From assembly GCF_002946355.1 (NCBI RefSeq), contig NZ_PKOZ01000017.1, forward strand, positions 1-50,740: 50,740 nucleotides of DNA. The letters are read 5' to 3'. The translations under genes and the position numbers were made by a program. Every line of letters starts with the position of its first letter. Within the stretch, counting starts at the first letter, position 1. Source of the stretch: Pradoshia eiseniae. GTDB taxonomy: Bacteria; Bacillota; Bacilli; Bacillales; Pradoshiaceae. This document shows, one piece after another, positions 35,964 through 45,721 of this stretch. The notes under the pieces are model-generated. The model was not told the origin of the DNA, searched no databases, and worked only from the letters and a program-made list of their open reading frames with translations.

Positions 35964-35993
35964 GTATAAAGCGCCATATAAAAGGCGAAGATG
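35964..35993 (+). promoter_or_regulatory. Possible sigma-F type promoter of yabS-yabT
   Basis: GTATA (35964-35968) and GGCGAAGATG (35984-35993) are separated by 15 bases, the geometry seen at csfB and fin, but the -10 box misses two conserved positions. In B. subtilis yabT is a sigma-F gene. Confidence 0.4.
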
Positions 35994-36025
35994 ATGATAA
36001 TATACGAGTAATGGAGGGTAATGGG

Positions 36026-36760
36026 ATGAAGACAGGAACAGTGAAACAGATTCTTTTGCTGACAGACGGCTGCTCAAACAGGGGAGAAAATCCATCAGCC
36101 ATGGCTGCCTTAGCAAGAGAAGAAGGGCTGGTTGTCAATGTAATCGGAGTGATGAGCAAGGACATCATAGATGAACGGGCAATGGGTGAAATTGAGCAGA
36201 TTGCTATCGCCGGTGGAGGCATTCATCAAATTGTCTATGCTGAACAGCTATCTCAAACCGTACAAATGGTCACAAGAAAAGCCATGAACGAAACCATTCA
36301 GGGGGTAGTCAATAAAGAGCTGCAGCAGATTCTTGGTAATCAGCTTACGCTAGAGGAACTGCCTCCTGAAAAGCGGGGAGAAATTATGGAGGTCGTTGAG
36401 GACCTTGGTGAAACAGTAAGAATGGAAGTCCTTGTTCTGGTCGATACGAGCGCTAGTATGAAGCATAAGCTGCCAACGGTCAAAGAAGCACTGATTGACC
36501 TTTCTATCAGCCTGAATGCCAGAAGCGGCGATAATCAATTCGCTGTCTATATATTTCCCGGGAAAAGAGCAGAAGCGGAGCTTGTGCTTGATTGGTCACC
36601 AAGGGTAGAATCACTATCTAAGATATTTGAAAAGCTAACAACTGGCGGAATCACGCCGACCGGGCCGGCTATAAGGGAAGCAATTAGGCATTTCAAGGAT
36701 AAGTCTTCTTTAAGGAGATTGGCAGATGATGACGAGTCATACAGTGAAGAGACCATGTAG
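36026..36760 (+). CDS. yabS: VWA-domain protein YabS
   Basis: A 244-residue protein with von Willebrand factor A features: a DTSASM metal-ion-dependent adhesion site motif near residue 145 and a second Asp/Ser-rich strand start (LLLTDGCSNRGE, about residues 10-21). Such domains usually mediate protein contacts; a partner is not known. ATG at 36026 has GGAGGG seven bases upstream. It overlaps yabT by 35 bases and likely shares its transcript, so a joint role with the kinase is plausible. Confidence 0.88.
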   Translation: MKTGTVKQILLLTDGCSNRGENPSAMAALAREEGLVVNVIGVMSKDIIDERAMGEIEQIAIAGGGIHQIVYAEQLSQTVQMVTRKAMNETIQGVVNKELQQILGNQLTLEELPPEKRGEIMEVVEDLGETVRMEVLVLVDTSASMKHKLPTVKEALIDLSISLNARSGDNQFAVYIFPGKRAEAELVLDWSPRVESLSKIFEKLTTGGITPTGPAIREAIRHFKDKSSLRRLADDDESYSEETM

Positions 36761-37694
36761 CTTCCAGATAGGGACCTTCATTACGGGTAAGTGGCATAAA
36801 AATCATTATGAGCTGCGTAAGGAACTGGGCTTTGGCGCTAACGGAATTGTTTACCTGGCTCAATCCTCAAAGGGAATTGTCGCAGTAAAGTTCAGCGATA
36901 ACAATGCCACGATTGCTAGTGAAGTGAATGTATTAAAATCATTTGCGAAGGCCCAAGGGGATTCCCTGGGGCCTTCTTTGATAGATGTCGACGATTATGT
37001 CGTAAATGGGAAGGTATATCCATTTTATGTGATGGAATTTATCAAAGGGGATTCCTTGCTGGTCTATTTGCGTAAACGCGGCAATGAATGGCTAAACGTC
37101 CTTTCCTTGCAGCTGCTTGGCCAGCTTGAACAATTGCACCAGCTGGGCTGGGTATTTGGCGACTTGAAGCCTGAGAATCTTATTATCCAATGGCCTGAGC
37201 AAAGGGTTCGTTTCATAGATGTCGGTGGCACAACACAACAGGGGAGAGCGATAAAGGAATATACCGAATACTTTGACCGCGGCTACTGGGGTCTTGGTGG
37301 ACGAAAGGCGGAGCCATCCTATGATTTATTTTCTTTGGCGATGGTCATGCTGACGGCGGCCTATGGGAAAAGAGTACCAAAGGCAGAGGGTGGTCTAAAA
37401 GAGTTAGGTGAAAGAGTTAAGGCTAAAAAGGAGCTTGCAGTCATTGAACCGGTTTTGATGAAGGCTTTTGCAGGTAAATATGCAAGTGCGAGAGAAATGA
37501 AGCAGGAATTAGCAGATACCATCCATCGCAAATCTAGTGCTTATCATCGTCCGGTTCCAGTTAAGATGAGCCGGATGCAAATAAGAAAAGTGAAAGGGAA
37601 ACAGAAGAAGAGCGGCCGTATGGCAGAAACGCTTTTCCTTATTCTCCTTGTTACCCTTCTTTATGCAATTTACATGCTAGGCCTGATTGTATAA
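36726..37694 (+). CDS. yabT: Membrane-anchored Ser/Thr kinase YabT
   Basis: YabT is a forespore Hanks-type kinase that in B. subtilis is activated by DNA and phosphorylates RecA during spore development. The 322-residue protein has the glycine loop GFGANGIVYLA (about residues 35-45), the ATP-site lysine in VAVKF, the catalytic loop FGDLKPENL (in place of HRD, as in B. subtilis YabT), and DVG in place of DFG. A Lys/Arg-rich segment (about 276-298) fits DNA binding and a single C-terminal membrane segment (about 300-322) anchors it. It lacks the PASTA repeats of PrkC. ATG at 36726 has AAGGAG upstream, within yabS. Confidence 0.93.
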   Translation: MMTSHTVKRPCSFQIGTFITGKWHKNHYELRKELGFGANGIVYLAQSSKGIVAVKFSDNNATIASEVNVLKSFAKAQGDSLGPSLIDVDDYVVNGKVYPFYVMEFIKGDSLLVYLRKRGNEWLNVLSLQLLGQLEQLHQLGWVFGDLKPENLIIQWPEQRVRFIDVGGTTQQGRAIKEYTEYFDRGYWGLGGRKAEPSYDLFSLAMVMLTAAYGKRVPKAEGGLKELGERVKAKKELAVIEPVLMKAFAGKYASAREMKQELADTIHRKSSAYHRPVPVKMSRMQIRKVKGKQKKSGRMAETLFLILLVTLLYAIYMLGLIV

Positions 37695-37724
37695 GTTCAG
37701 AATTTAGACAAATAATATAGCTGT

Positions 37725-37755
37725 CTTTCTTGGCGTCTGCCAAGGAAAGTTTTTG
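37725..37755 (+). terminator. Terminator after yabT
   Basis: CTTTCTTGGC pairs with GCCAAGGAAAG (one bulge) across a four-base loop and is followed by five T residues. Its T tract overlaps the -35 box of the tilS promoter. Confidence 0.82.
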
Positions 37756-37782
37756 TCAGTCCCTCCATAAGAGTGGTACGAT
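37753..37782 (+). promoter_or_regulatory. tilS-hpt promoter
   Basis: TTGTCA (37753-37758) and TACGAT (37777-37782) are separated by 18 bases, with TGG before the -10 box, 33 bases ahead of tilS. Confidence 0.55.
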
Positions 37783-37815
37783 AGTACATATTGAATTAAC
37801 GGGAAGGGATTGTCG

Positions 37816-39213
37816 ATGTTAGAGAGTAAAGTTTCTGCTTTTATAAAGCAAAAACAGTTAATAGATCCCGGTGACTCTTGTTTAGTAGGCGTTTCAGGCG
37901 GACCGGATTCCATCGCTCTATTAGCTTATATGAAAGAGCTGGCGCCTGCATATGGTTTGACAATTATGGTCGCGCATGTGGACCATATGTTCAGGGGAGA
38001 GGAATCCTATCAGGACTACCGATATGTGGAGGGAATGTGCGACCGGTGGAATATCCCTTTTATGGGGGCAAGAATTGATGTTCCTAAGCATATTAGACAA
38101 ACCGGAAAAAATGCCCAACAGGCCTCTCGGGATTGTCGGTATGCGCACTATGAAGCTATAATGAAGAAATATTCGGTGAAAAAGCTAATTTTAGCCCATC
38201 ATTTAGATGATCAAGCTGAAACCATCCTGATGAATTTGGTCAGGGGAAGCACTGGAAAAGCAAGAATGGGAATTCCCGTTAAAAGGCCTTTTGCAGATGG
38301 GATGCTCATTCGCCCATTTTTGGCTGTTACAAGGGATGAAGTCATGGACTATTGTGAACGAATGAACCTGAGCCCGCGCTTCGACCCAAGCAATGAAAAA
38401 GATGTTTATACGAGGAACCGTTTTCGTAAATACATTTTGCCAATCATCAAGAAGGAAAACAAGCAAGCAATGAATCATATTCAACGTTTCTCAGAGGAAC
38501 TTGAGCTGGATGAGGATTATCTGCAAAGTCTTGCTCAAGAGAAATTTGAAAAGCTTGGCATGATGCAGGAAAATGGGAAGTGGATTGTTGAAATTGCCCG
38601 TCTTTCAGAAGTGCCAAAACCTTTACAAAGAAGGGTGATTCAACTAATATTAAACTATCTTTATCAAGTGAAACCTTTCGTGTTTTCATACGTACATATA
38701 GATAGTATTCAATCCCTGCTTGTGGAATCGGACCCTTCCATCTCTTTGCAATTGCCTCTTGGCCTTCGAGTGACAAAGACATACGAGCGGTTGCTTTTCC
38801 ATTTTGGGGAGCTGCCTGTTTCATCTTATTCTAATGAGCTCTGTATGCCAGGAATAACAGTGCTGGGGAATGGTTATGCGATTGAAACAGCATTATGGGA
38901 CGGAACTGTTGAGGATGTGTTTCAAGAATCAGCTAATGCCTGCATTATCCCAATCGCAAAAGATAGGCTTCCTTTGCTGGTACGCAACAGGCTTGATGGA
39001 GACCGTTATAAGCCGAAAGGATTTGCGGGACATAAGAAGCTGAAGAAGCTATTTATTGAGCGCAAAATCCCAATTCATTTGCGTGATTCCTGGCCGATTG
39101 TCACTGACAAGAATGGCGCCATCGTCTGGATACCAGGATTGCAGCAGGTAAGTGCCGAACATTCGCCGAATGCTATATATATCATGGTAAAGTATACTGA
39201 ATTAAACTCCTAG
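37816..39213 (+). CDS. tilS: tRNA(Ile)-lysidine synthetase
   Basis: Converts the wobble C of the CAU anticodon of tRNA-Ile2 to lysidine with ATP and lysine, changing its identity from Met to Ile; essential. The 465-residue protein has the PP-loop SGGPDS (residues 27-32), HVDHMFRGEES, the LAHHLDDQAETILMNL motif, and a C-terminal tRNA-binding domain ending with GHKKLKKLFIERKIP. ATG at 37816 has AAGGG seven bases upstream. It is followed after 12 bases by hpt, the conserved tilS-hpt-ftsH order. Confidence 0.97.
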   Translation: MLESKVSAFIKQKQLIDPGDSCLVGVSGGPDSIALLAYMKELAPAYGLTIMVAHVDHMFRGEESYQDYRYVEGMCDRWNIPFMGARIDVPKHIRQTGKNAQQASRDCRYAHYEAIMKKYSVKKLILAHHLDDQAETILMNLVRGSTGKARMGIPVKRPFADGMLIRPFLAVTRDEVMDYCERMNLSPRFDPSNEKDVYTRNRFRKYILPIIKKENKQAMNHIQRFSEELELDEDYLQSLAQEKFEKLGMMQENGKWIVEIARLSEVPKPLQRRVIQLILNYLYQVKPFVFSYVHIDSIQSLLVESDPSISLQLPLGLRVTKTYERLLFHFGELPVSSYSNELCMPGITVLGNGYAIETALWDGTVEDVFQESANACIIPIAKDRLPLLVRNRLDGDRYKPKGFAGHKKLKKLFIERKIPIHLRDSWPIVTDKNGAIVWIPGLQQVSAEHSPNAIYIMVKYTELNS

Positions 39214-39225
39214 GAGGACTACTGA

Positions 39226-39771
39226 ATGACTATCCACAATGACATAGAAAAGATTTTGATTTCCGAGGAGGAGATCCAAGAGAAAATCAAAGAAGTGGGT
39301 GCCATGCTCACTGAGGAATACAAGGACAAAAACCCACTTGTAATCGGTGTTTTGAAAGGTGCTATGCCTTTTATGAATGATTTGCTGAAACGCGTTGACA
39401 GCTATTTGGAAATGGATTTCATGGATGTTTCCAGCTATGGTTCTGCCCAAGTTTCATCTGGTGAAGTGAAAATTATCAAGGATTTGAACACGTCGGTAGA
39501 AGGGCGAGACTTGCTTATTATCGAGGACATCATTGATAGCGGCCTCACTTTATCTTATTTGGTCGATCTATTCCGCTACCGTAAGGCTAAATCAATCAAG
39601 CTCGTTACCTTGCTTGATAAGCCGTCCGGACGCAAAGCAGATATACAGGCAGACTACGCTTGCTTTAACGTGCCGAATGAATTTGTTGTCGGCTATGGGT
39701 TGGATTACATAGAAAAGTACCGTAATCTCCCGTATATTGGGGTTCTAAAAAGAGAAGTTTATGAATCATAA
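39226..39771 (+). CDS. hpt: Hypoxanthine-guanine phosphoribosyltransferase
   Basis: Salvages hypoxanthine and guanine to IMP and GMP with PRPP. The 181-residue protein shows GVLKGAMPF, the PRPP-binding [14 protein letters not shown] (about residues 91-104) and the C-terminal [15 protein letters not shown] precedes the ATG. It lies in one unit with tilS; the 135-base spacer before ftsH suggests ftsH has a further promoter, though I cannot place one. Confidence 0.97.
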   Translation: MTIHNDIEKILISEEEIQEKIKEVGAMLTEEYKDKNPLVIGVLKGAMPFMNDLLKRVDSYLEMDFMDVSSYGSAQVSSGEVKIIKDLNTSVEGRDLLIIEDIIDSGLTLSYLVDLFRYRKAKSIKLVTLLDKPSGRKADIQADYACFNVPNEFVVGYGLDYIEKYRNLPYIGVLKREVYES

Positions 39772-39906
39772 TTTTAGGGATATAAATGATTAGTATACGT
39801 TCGATTCGGCAGAATAGACGCGTCAATTCTAATTATATAAAATATTAAGTAACCTAAATGCACTATAGGCAAATACTATTTAGTTTCCTTTGGGAGGAGG
39901 TTAGGG

Positions 39907-41904
39907 ATGAACCGTATATTTAAAAATACAATATTTTATTTATTTATTTTTGTGGCGATCATTGGGGTCGTGAGTGTATTTAACCAAAACTCCGAACCAA
40001 CCACACAAATGTCAAATACTGAGTTCATAAACAAACTTGAAGCTGGTGAAATTAAATCTGCCGACCTACAGGTAGAGAACGGTGTATACGCTGTAACAGG
40101 TCAAGAAAAAGGTGCTAAGGAAGATGAGTTTTATGTAACCTATATTCTTTCTGAGCAAGCACAGAAGGTCACTGATCTGATTGATGACCAGGGTGTGCCT
40201 ACTAATGTAAAAGGCGCTGAACAAACAAGCGCTTGGGTAACATTCCTTACTTCCATGATTCCGTTTGTGATTATCTTGCTATTATTCTTCTTCTTGCTGA
40301 ATAATGCGCAAGGCGGCGGAAACAAGGTAATGAATTTTGGCAAGAGCAAAGCTAAGCTATACAGCGAAGAAAAGAAAAAGGTTCGCTTCAAAGACGTTGC
40401 GGGAGCCGATGAGGAGAAGCAGGAGCTTGTTGAGGTTGTTGAATTCTTGAAAGATCCTCGCAAATTCGCTGAACTCGGTGCTAGAATTCCAAAGGGTGTC
40501 CTTTTAGTGGGACCTCCGGGAACTGGTAAAACATTGCTTGCAAGAGCAGTGGCTGGTGAAGCTGGCGTACCGTTTTTCTCTATTAGCGGTTCTGACTTCG
40601 TTGAAATGTTCGTTGGTGTCGGTGCATCGCGTGTACGTGATTTGTTTGAGAATGCGAAGAAAAATGCTCCATGTATCATCTTTATTGATGAGATAGATGC
40701 AGTTGGACGCCAGCGTGGCGCAGGCCTTGGCGGCGGGCATGATGAACGTGAGCAAACATTGAACCAGTTGCTCGTTGAAATGGATGGTTTCGGTGCTAAT
40801 GAGGGAATCATTATTATTGCTGCGACTAACCGTCCGGATATCCTTGACCCTGCGTTATTACGTCCAGGACGTTTCGACCGTCAAATTACGGTTGATCGCC
40901 CAGACCTAAACGGCAGGGAAGCGGTCCTTCGTGTTCACGCACAGGGCAAACCGCTTTCTGATGATGTAGATCTTAAAGCAATTGCGATGAGAACACCAGG
41001 CTTCTCAGGTGCAGATCTTGAGAACCTGTTGAATGAAGCAGCTCTCGTAGCGGCTAGACAAGATAAGAAGGAAGTTGACATGAGTGATATCGATGAGGCG
41101 ACTGACCGTGTTATTGCCGGTCCTGCCAAGAAGAGCCGTGTCATTTCCAAGAAGGAAAGAAACATCGTGGCTTTCCACGAATCCGGTCATACCGTTATCG
41201 GCCTTGTATTGGACGAAGCGGATATGGTTCATAAAGTAACAATCGTTCCGCGAGGCCAGGCAGGCGGATATGCAGTCATGCTTCCACGTGAGGACCGTTA
41301 CTTCATGACCAAGCCAGAGCTTTATGATAAGATTACCGGTCTATTAGGCGGACGTGTTGCAGAGGAAATCGTGTTTGGAGAAGTAAGTACTGGTGCTCAC
41401 AATGACTTCCAGCGCGCGACAAGCATCGCTAGAAAAATGGTCACTGAATACGGTATGAGTGACAAGCTTGGTCCAATGCAGTTCGGTCAACCACAAGGTG
41501 GTCAAGTATTCCTTGGGCGTGACATCAATAGTGAACAAAACTACTCTGACAAGATTGCTTACGAGATTGATACAGAGATTCAAAGCATCATCAAGACATG
41601 CTATGAGCGCGCAAGAACAATCCTTACTGAAAATCGCGGTAAGCTTGATTTAATCGCTAATACATTGCTTGAAATAGAAACCTTGGATGCAGAACAAATT
41701 CGTCACCTAGCGGACCATGGCACATTGCCTGAGCGCAAGAAAACGAATGGTGATGTAAAGGTGAACTTCTCTTCTAAAGAAAAATCACCAGTTGTATCTG
41801 AAGATTTATCGAAAGAAGATGGGACAATCGCTGAAGGCAGGAACGATGAACAAAATCCGCCTGCACCTCCTAATATGGAGACAGATGACCCGAATAAGCT
41901 ATAA
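39907..41904 (+). CDS. ftsH: ATP-dependent zinc metalloprotease FtsH
   Basis: Membrane-bound AAA+ protease that degrades misfolded membrane proteins and regulators; in B. subtilis it aids sporulation. The 665-residue protein has two membrane segments (about 7-26 and 112-133) around an extracellular domain, the AAA module with Walker A GPPGTGKT (202-209), Walker B FIDEIDA and the SRH region with RPGRFDRQI, and the M41 zinc motif HESGH (424-428; the usual B. subtilis form is HEAGH). A charged tail rich in Pro, Asp and Lys follows. GGGAGGAGG precedes the ATG. Confidence 0.98.
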   Translation: MNRIFKNTIFYLFIFVAIIGVVSVFNQNSEPTTQMSNTEFINKLEAGEIKSADLQVENGVYAVTGQEKGAKEDEFYVTYILSEQAQKVTDLIDDQGVPTNVKGAEQTSAWVTFLTSMIPFVIILLLFFFLLNNAQGGGNKVMNFGKSKAKLYSEEKKKVRFKDVAGADEEKQELVEVVEFLKDPRKFAELGARIPKGVLLVGPPGTGKTLLARAVAGEAGVPFFSISGSDFVEMFVGVGASRVRDLFENAKKNAPCIIFIDEIDAVGRQRGAGLGGGHDEREQTLNQLLVEMDGFGANEGIIIIAATNRPDILDPALLRPGRFDRQITVDRPDLNGREAVLRVHAQGKPLSDDVDLKAIAMRTPGFSGADLENLLNEAALVAARQDKKEVDMSDIDEATDRVIAGPAKKSRVISKKERNIVAFHESGHTVIGLVLDEADMVHKVTIVPRGQAGGYAVMLPREDRYFMTKPELYDKITGLLGGRVAEEIVFGEVSTGAHNDFQRATSIARKMVTEYGMSDKLGPMQFGQPQGGQVFLGRDINSEQNYSDKIAYEIDTEIQSIIKTCYERARTILTENRGKLDLIANTLLEIETLDAEQIRHLADHGTLPERKKTNGDVKVNFSSKEKSPVVSEDLSKEDGTIAEGRNDEQNPPAPPNMETDDPNKL

Positions 41905-41910
41905 AAAAGG

Positions 41911-41938
41911 AGTGCCCCTTAATTGGGGCGCTTTTTTA
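41911..41938 (+). terminator. Terminator after ftsH
   Basis: AGTGCCCC pairs with GGGGCGCT (one G-U pair) across a six-base loop and is followed by five T residues, seven bases after the ftsH stop. Confidence 0.88.
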
Positions 41939-41987
41939 TTGCACATGTTAAAATAAGGTCATCCTATAGATAAGGTGTTGTGGTCAG

Positions 41988-42755
41988 ATGCTGCTCGTTT
42001 TGGAAATAGGTAATACGAATATACTGATAGGGATTTATGAGGATGATCGTTTGCGTTACCATTGGAGAATAGAAACGAATCAACGGAAAACAGAGGATGA
42101 ATATGGCCTTGTTTTCACTCAGCTATTTAGGAACGCCGACGTCGATGCACAACAGATTAAAGGGATTATTATGTCTTCTGTTGTACCGCCGATTATGCCT
42201 GCTCTTATCAATATGTGTACAAAGTATTTTGGAATTGAGCCGCTTGTAGTAGGTCCGGGTGTTAAAACAGGTCTTCATATAAAGTATGAAAACCCCCGTG
42301 AAGTCGGTAGTGACCGGATTGTTAATGCTGTAGCGGCGATAGAAGAATACGGTGCCCCAATCATCATTGTGGATTTTGGAACAGCAACCACGTATTGTTA
42401 TGTTAATGAACATAAACAATATATGGGCGGAGCCATTGCGCCTGGTATTGAGATTTCAACAGAAGCCCTTTTTGCAAGAGCCTCTAAATTGCCGCGTGTT
42501 GAAATATCGCGGCCAGATAGCATCATCGGCAAAACGACGGTTTCAGCAATGCAGGCCGGGATCCTTTATGGAGTAATCGGTCAAGTTGAGGGGATAGTCA
42601 GCCGTATAAAGAAACAAAGCAAACAGCAACCTAAGGTTATCGCAACGGGAGTGTGGGCCTCTCTCATTGCTGATGAGACATCAGCTATTGACGAGGTAGC
42701 CCCATTCCTGACGTTAAAGGGGCTGCAAATCATATACAAGAAGAATCGGCTATAA
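41988..42755 (+). CDS. coaX: Type III pantothenate kinase (CoaX), with motif changes
   Basis: CoaX phosphorylates pantothenate in the first step of coenzyme A synthesis. The 255-residue protein is colinear with the family, including [15 protein letters not shown], the likely catalytic aspartate in GSDRIVN (D109), DFGTATTY (129-136) and GGAIAPGI. Two conserved sites differ. The N-terminal phosphate-binding motif DVGNTN reads EIGNTN (E6), and the late ATGGL motif reads ATGVW (V222, W223). The enzyme may be weakened or the changes tolerated; another pantothenate kinase elsewhere is possible. AAGGTG lies ten bases before the ATG. Confidence 0.9.
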   Translation: MLLVLEIGNTNILIGIYEDDRLRYHWRIETNQRKTEDEYGLVFTQLFRNADVDAQQIKGIIMSSVVPPIMPALINMCTKYFGIEPLVVGPGVKTGLHIKYENPREVGSDRIVNAVAAIEEYGAPIIIVDFGTATTYCYVNEHKQYMGGAIAPGIEISTEALFARASKLPRVEISRPDSIIGKTTVSAMQAGILYGVIGQVEGIVSRIKKQSKQQPKVIATGVWASLIADETSAIDEVAPFLTLKGLQIIYKKNRL

Positions 42756-42790
42756 GGCCATTCTTTTGGAAAGCTAGGAAGGAGCTTATA

Positions 42791-43669
42791 ATGAACGATT
42801 ATTTAGTAAGAGCATTAGCTTTTAATGGACAAGTGAGAGCTTATGCCGTATCGACAACAAACACCGTTGCGGAGGCGCAAAGACGTCATGACACATGGAG
42901 AACAGCCTCTGCTGCACTGGGAAGAGCTATGACTGCCGGTGTTATGATGGGTGCCATGCAGAAGGGTGAAGCAAAAATCACCATCAGTATCGAAGGAGAT
43001 GGACCGCTTGGACCCATTATCGTGGATGCCAACGCGAAGGGAGAGGTGCGCGGGTATGTCACAAATCCTCATGTCGACTTTGCATCCCGTGAAGGGGGCA
43101 AATTAGATGTCCGGCGAGCAGTCGGGACAGAGGGGACATTATCGGTTGTTAAGGATGTTGGGATGAAGGATAACTTCTCTGGAAGGGTGCCTTTAGTATC
43201 CGGTGAATTAGGAGAGGATTTTACCTACTATTTCGCTTTATCTGAGCAAACGCCCAGCTCAGTTGGAGTCGGTGTGCTTGTAAACGGGGATGACACCATT
43301 TCCGTTGCTGGCGGGTTCATTATCCAGCTGCTGCCAGATACAGATGATGCTGTTATCACACAAATCGAGAATTCCTTGAATACTATGCCGTATATCTCCG
43401 AACTGCTAAAGGATGGGTTAAAGCCAGAAGAAATCCTTAATCAAATTCTTGGAGAAGAGAACGTAAAGGTATTAGATACGATGCCGATTAAGTTTGAGTG
43501 TCAATGCTCAAAAGACCGATATAGTCGAGCAATCATTGGCCTCGGCAAGGAAGAAATTCAGGATATGATTGAAACAGAAGGCGGGATAGAAGCCCAATGC
43601 CATTTCTGCAATGAAGCATATGCATTTTCCGAAGAAGAGCTCGAGGAATTGAAAAAAGAAGCAAAGTAA
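42791..43669 (+). CDS. hslO: Redox-regulated chaperone Hsp33
   Basis: Hsp33 is a holdase activated by oxidation that protects unfolding proteins in the cytosol. The 292-residue protein has the N-terminal Hsp33 domain and the four zinc cysteines of the redox switch: C237 and C239 (CQC), C270 and C273 (CHFC). ATG at 42791 follows GGAAGGAG. In this order (ftsH, coaX, hslO, yacD, cysK) it belongs to the conserved neighbourhood of redox and cysteine genes. Confidence 0.97.
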   Translation: MNDYLVRALAFNGQVRAYAVSTTNTVAEAQRRHDTWRTASAALGRAMTAGVMMGAMQKGEAKITISIEGDGPLGPIIVDANAKGEVRGYVTNPHVDFASREGGKLDVRRAVGTEGTLSVVKDVGMKDNFSGRVPLVSGELGEDFTYYFALSEQTPSSVGVGVLVNGDDTISVAGGFIIQLLPDTDDAVITQIENSLNTMPYISELLKDGLKPEEILNQILGEENVKVLDTMPIKFECQCSKDRYSRAIIGLGKEEIQDMIETEGGIEAQCHFCNEAYAFSEEELEELKKEAK

Positions 43670-43688
43670 GCTATTTGGGGGAGTTGCT

Positions 43689-44552
43689 TTGTCTGTTAAA
43701 CAATGCTCGGTCATCATTATTGGCTTGATTTTACTCAATATCTCAACGGTTGTGTATTTTCTTTATGCTCCAGCACCGAAGAGTGACTCAAATGAAACAG
43801 TTGCGTCAGTTGGAAATGCTGAAATAAAAAAGGCCGAATTGATAAAAGAACTCGATTCATTATATGGCCGGGACATGCTGAAGGGAATGATCGATAATGA
43901 GGTCATTCGCCAGCTGGCTAGTAAGAATGATCTCTCTGTCACGGAAGAGGAATTAGAGATGGAATGGCGGCTCAGGCAATTAGACTATGGATATGGCGGG
44001 GATGTCGAGCCGGATGACGAAAAGGTGATGGAGCAGCTTAAGCTTTCCATCCTTTTTGAAAAGATGCTCACAAAGGATGTCAAAGTCTCCGAAGAGGAGG
44101 TAGCCGTCTATTTGGAGGAAAATGAGCATCTTCATCAAACCCCAGATTTATACCGGGTTTATCACATTGCTGTCGGAAAAAGAGAGGAAGCGGAGCGTGT
44201 TATTAAGGACTTAACTGGTGGGGCGGATTTTTTATCCTTAGCCATGGAGTACTCCCCGACTGATTATGAGGAGTACGATCTTGGTTTAATCTCTTTAGAG
44301 ACAGATACCGTTCCAGGGAGCTATATAACCTCCTTAAAGGATTTAAAGGAAGGTCAGTGGAGTAATCCTATAGAAATAGATAATGGATACGCTGTTTTAT
44401 ATGTGGAGAAGTTCATTGAGGGAAAAGCCTACACCAATCAGGAGCTTGATTCCTATGTCAAACGGCGTATTGGCATGGAACAATTAGATACAATCGCTTC
44501 TGTTAATCTATTTTGGGATGAAGCTGGCGTCCAATGGGTATATGAGCAATAG
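43689..44552 (+). CDS. yacD: Membrane-anchored parvulin-type peptidyl-prolyl isomerase YacD
   Basis: A 287-residue PrsA-like protein with an N-terminal membrane segment (about residues 7-27), a SurA_N-like helical region (about 45-135) and a parvulin-like domain (about 150-250). It probably assists folding outside the membrane. The N-terminus has no lipobox cysteine after the hydrophobic stretch, so unlike PrsA it looks like a membrane-anchored rather than a lipoprotein form. The parvulin domain is divergent and activity is not certain. TTG at 43689 has GGGGGAG five bases upstream. Confidence 0.88.
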   Translation: MSVKQCSVIIIGLILLNISTVVYFLYAPAPKSDSNETVASVGNAEIKKAELIKELDSLYGRDMLKGMIDNEVIRQLASKNDLSVTEEELEMEWRLRQLDYGYGGDVEPDDEKVMEQLKLSILFEKMLTKDVKVSEEEVAVYLEENEHLHQTPDLYRVYHIAVGKREEAERVIKDLTGGADFLSLAMEYSPTDYEEYDLGLISLETDTVPGSYITSLKDLKEGQWSNPIEIDNGYAVLYVEKFIEGKAYTNQELDSYVKRRIGMEQLDTIASVNLFWDEAGVQWVYEQ

Positions 44553-44604
44553 GATGTAAGCACTAGCCAAATGTGAAAATTAGGCCCAGATTAGTGGGAA
44601 TTAG

Positions 44605-44633
44605 TTGACAGAAAAGAAAAAAATAGCTACATT
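44605..44633 (+). promoter_or_regulatory. cysK promoter (sigma-A)
   Basis: TTGACA (44605-44610) and TACATT (44628-44633) are separated by 17 bases, 45 bases before cysK. Two similar blocks, ATTAGTGGGA and ATTAGTTGAC, precede or overlap the -35 box and could be an operator, for example for CymR, but I cannot confirm a match. Confidence 0.7.
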
Positions 44634-44677
44634 GTATATAAAACCAATGAAAATACTATGGATTAGGGGTGGATGAA

Positions 44678-45604
44678 TTGAGTAAAATAGCAAATAATGT
44701 GTCAGAATTGATTGGGAATACACCGGTCGTAAGGTTGAACAAGATTGTTGAGGATGGTTCTGCTGAAGTTTATTTGAAATTAGAATATATGAATCCAGGC
44801 AGCAGCGTAAAAGACCGTATTGCTTTAGCTATGATCAATGATGCTGAAGAGAAAGGTTTATTGAAGCCAGATGCAACCATTATTGAACCAACCAGCGGGA
44901 ATACAGGGATTGGTCTTGCGTGGGTCGCGGCTGCAAAGGGCTATAAAGCTATTCTAGTCATGCCTGATACGATGAGCATTGAACGCCGCAACTTGCTCAA
45001 AGCCTATGGAGCTCAACTCATCCTAACTCCTGGGAAAGAAGGAATGAAGGGGGCTATTGCAAAGGCAACGGAGCTTGCTGAGCAAAACGGTTATTTTATG
45101 CCCCAGCAATTCCAGAATGAAGCGAATCCAGAGATTCACCGTCAAACAACCGGGAAAGAAATTGTGGAGCAGATGGGTGACCAGCTAGATGCGTTCGTTT
45201 CTGGCATCGGTACAGGCGGAACCATTTCTGGTGCAGGTTCTGTTCTTCGCGACGCGTATAAAGATATCAAAATTGTCGCCGTTGAGCCAGCTGATTCACC
45301 TGTATTATCCGGAGGAACACCTGGGCCGCATAAAATTCAAGGAATCGGTGCAGGATTCGTCCCTGATACATTAAATACAGAAATCTACGACCAAATCATC
45401 AAAGTCGCTAATGAAGATGCATTTGAGCAAGCGAGAAGAGCTGCAAAAGAAGAAGGAATTCTAGGCGGTATTTCTGCAGGAGCCGCAATTCATGCTGCCC
45501 TTCAGGTTGCAAAGGAACTTGGCTCAGGCAAAAAGGTATTGGCGATTATTCCGGATAATGGCGAGCGCTACTTGAGTACACCCCTTTATAATTTTGAAGA
45601 TTAA
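44678..45604 (+). CDS. cysK: Cysteine synthase (O-acetylserine thiol-lyase)
   Basis: Makes cysteine from O-acetylserine and sulfide with PLP. The 308-residue protein has ELIGNTPVV, the PLP lysine in SSVKDR (K45), the substrate loop TSGNTG, the phosphate-binding GIGTGGT and the C-terminal [15 protein letters not shown] at 44678 follows AGGGGTGG by five bases and matches the B. subtilis N-terminus better than the GTG at 44669. A perfect terminator follows; in B. subtilis the next genes are pabB-pabA-pabC, absent here. Confidence 0.97.
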   Translation: MSKIANNVSELIGNTPVVRLNKIVEDGSAEVYLKLEYMNPGSSVKDRIALAMINDAEEKGLLKPDATIIEPTSGNTGIGLAWVAAAKGYKAILVMPDTMSIERRNLLKAYGAQLILTPGKEGMKGAIAKATELAEQNGYFMPQQFQNEANPEIHRQTTGKEIVEQMGDQLDAFVSGIGTGGTISGAGSVLRDAYKDIKIVAVEPADSPVLSGGTPGPHKIQGIGAGFVPDTLNTEIYDQIIKVANEDAFEQARRAAKEEGILGGISAGAAIHAALQVAKELGSGKKVLAIIPDNGERYLSTPLYNFED

Positions 45605-45615
45605 TAGATGATAAT

Positions 45616-45640
45616 AAAAAGAGGCGAAAGCCTCTTTTTT
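45616..45640 (+). terminator. Terminator after cysK
   Basis: A perfect ten-base stem (AAAAAGAGGC and GCCTCTTTTT) closes a GAAA tetraloop and ends in a T tract. Confidence 0.94.
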
Positions 45641-45673
45641 GCTGTCTTCATTTTCATCCCTGACCATGAGTTG

Positions 45674-45682
45674 TGGTATAGT
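45674..45682 (+). promoter_or_regulatory. Extended -10 promoter of the folP operon
   Basis: TGGTATAGT (TGn plus TATAGT) lies 39 bases before folP. The -35 region is poor. With the cysK terminator just upstream it would serve folP-folB-folK-yazB-dusB. Confidence 0.5.
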
Positions 45683-45721
45683 GTAGTCCATAGAAAAGTG
45701 TTGCTGAAGGAGTTTTGGTAA

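Noticed and set aside
36726-37694. YabT as an inactive pseudokinase because HRD and DFG are altered
   Set aside because: The FGDLKP and DVG variants are, as I recall, also found in the active B. subtilis YabT, and the catalytic Asp and ATP-site Lys remain.
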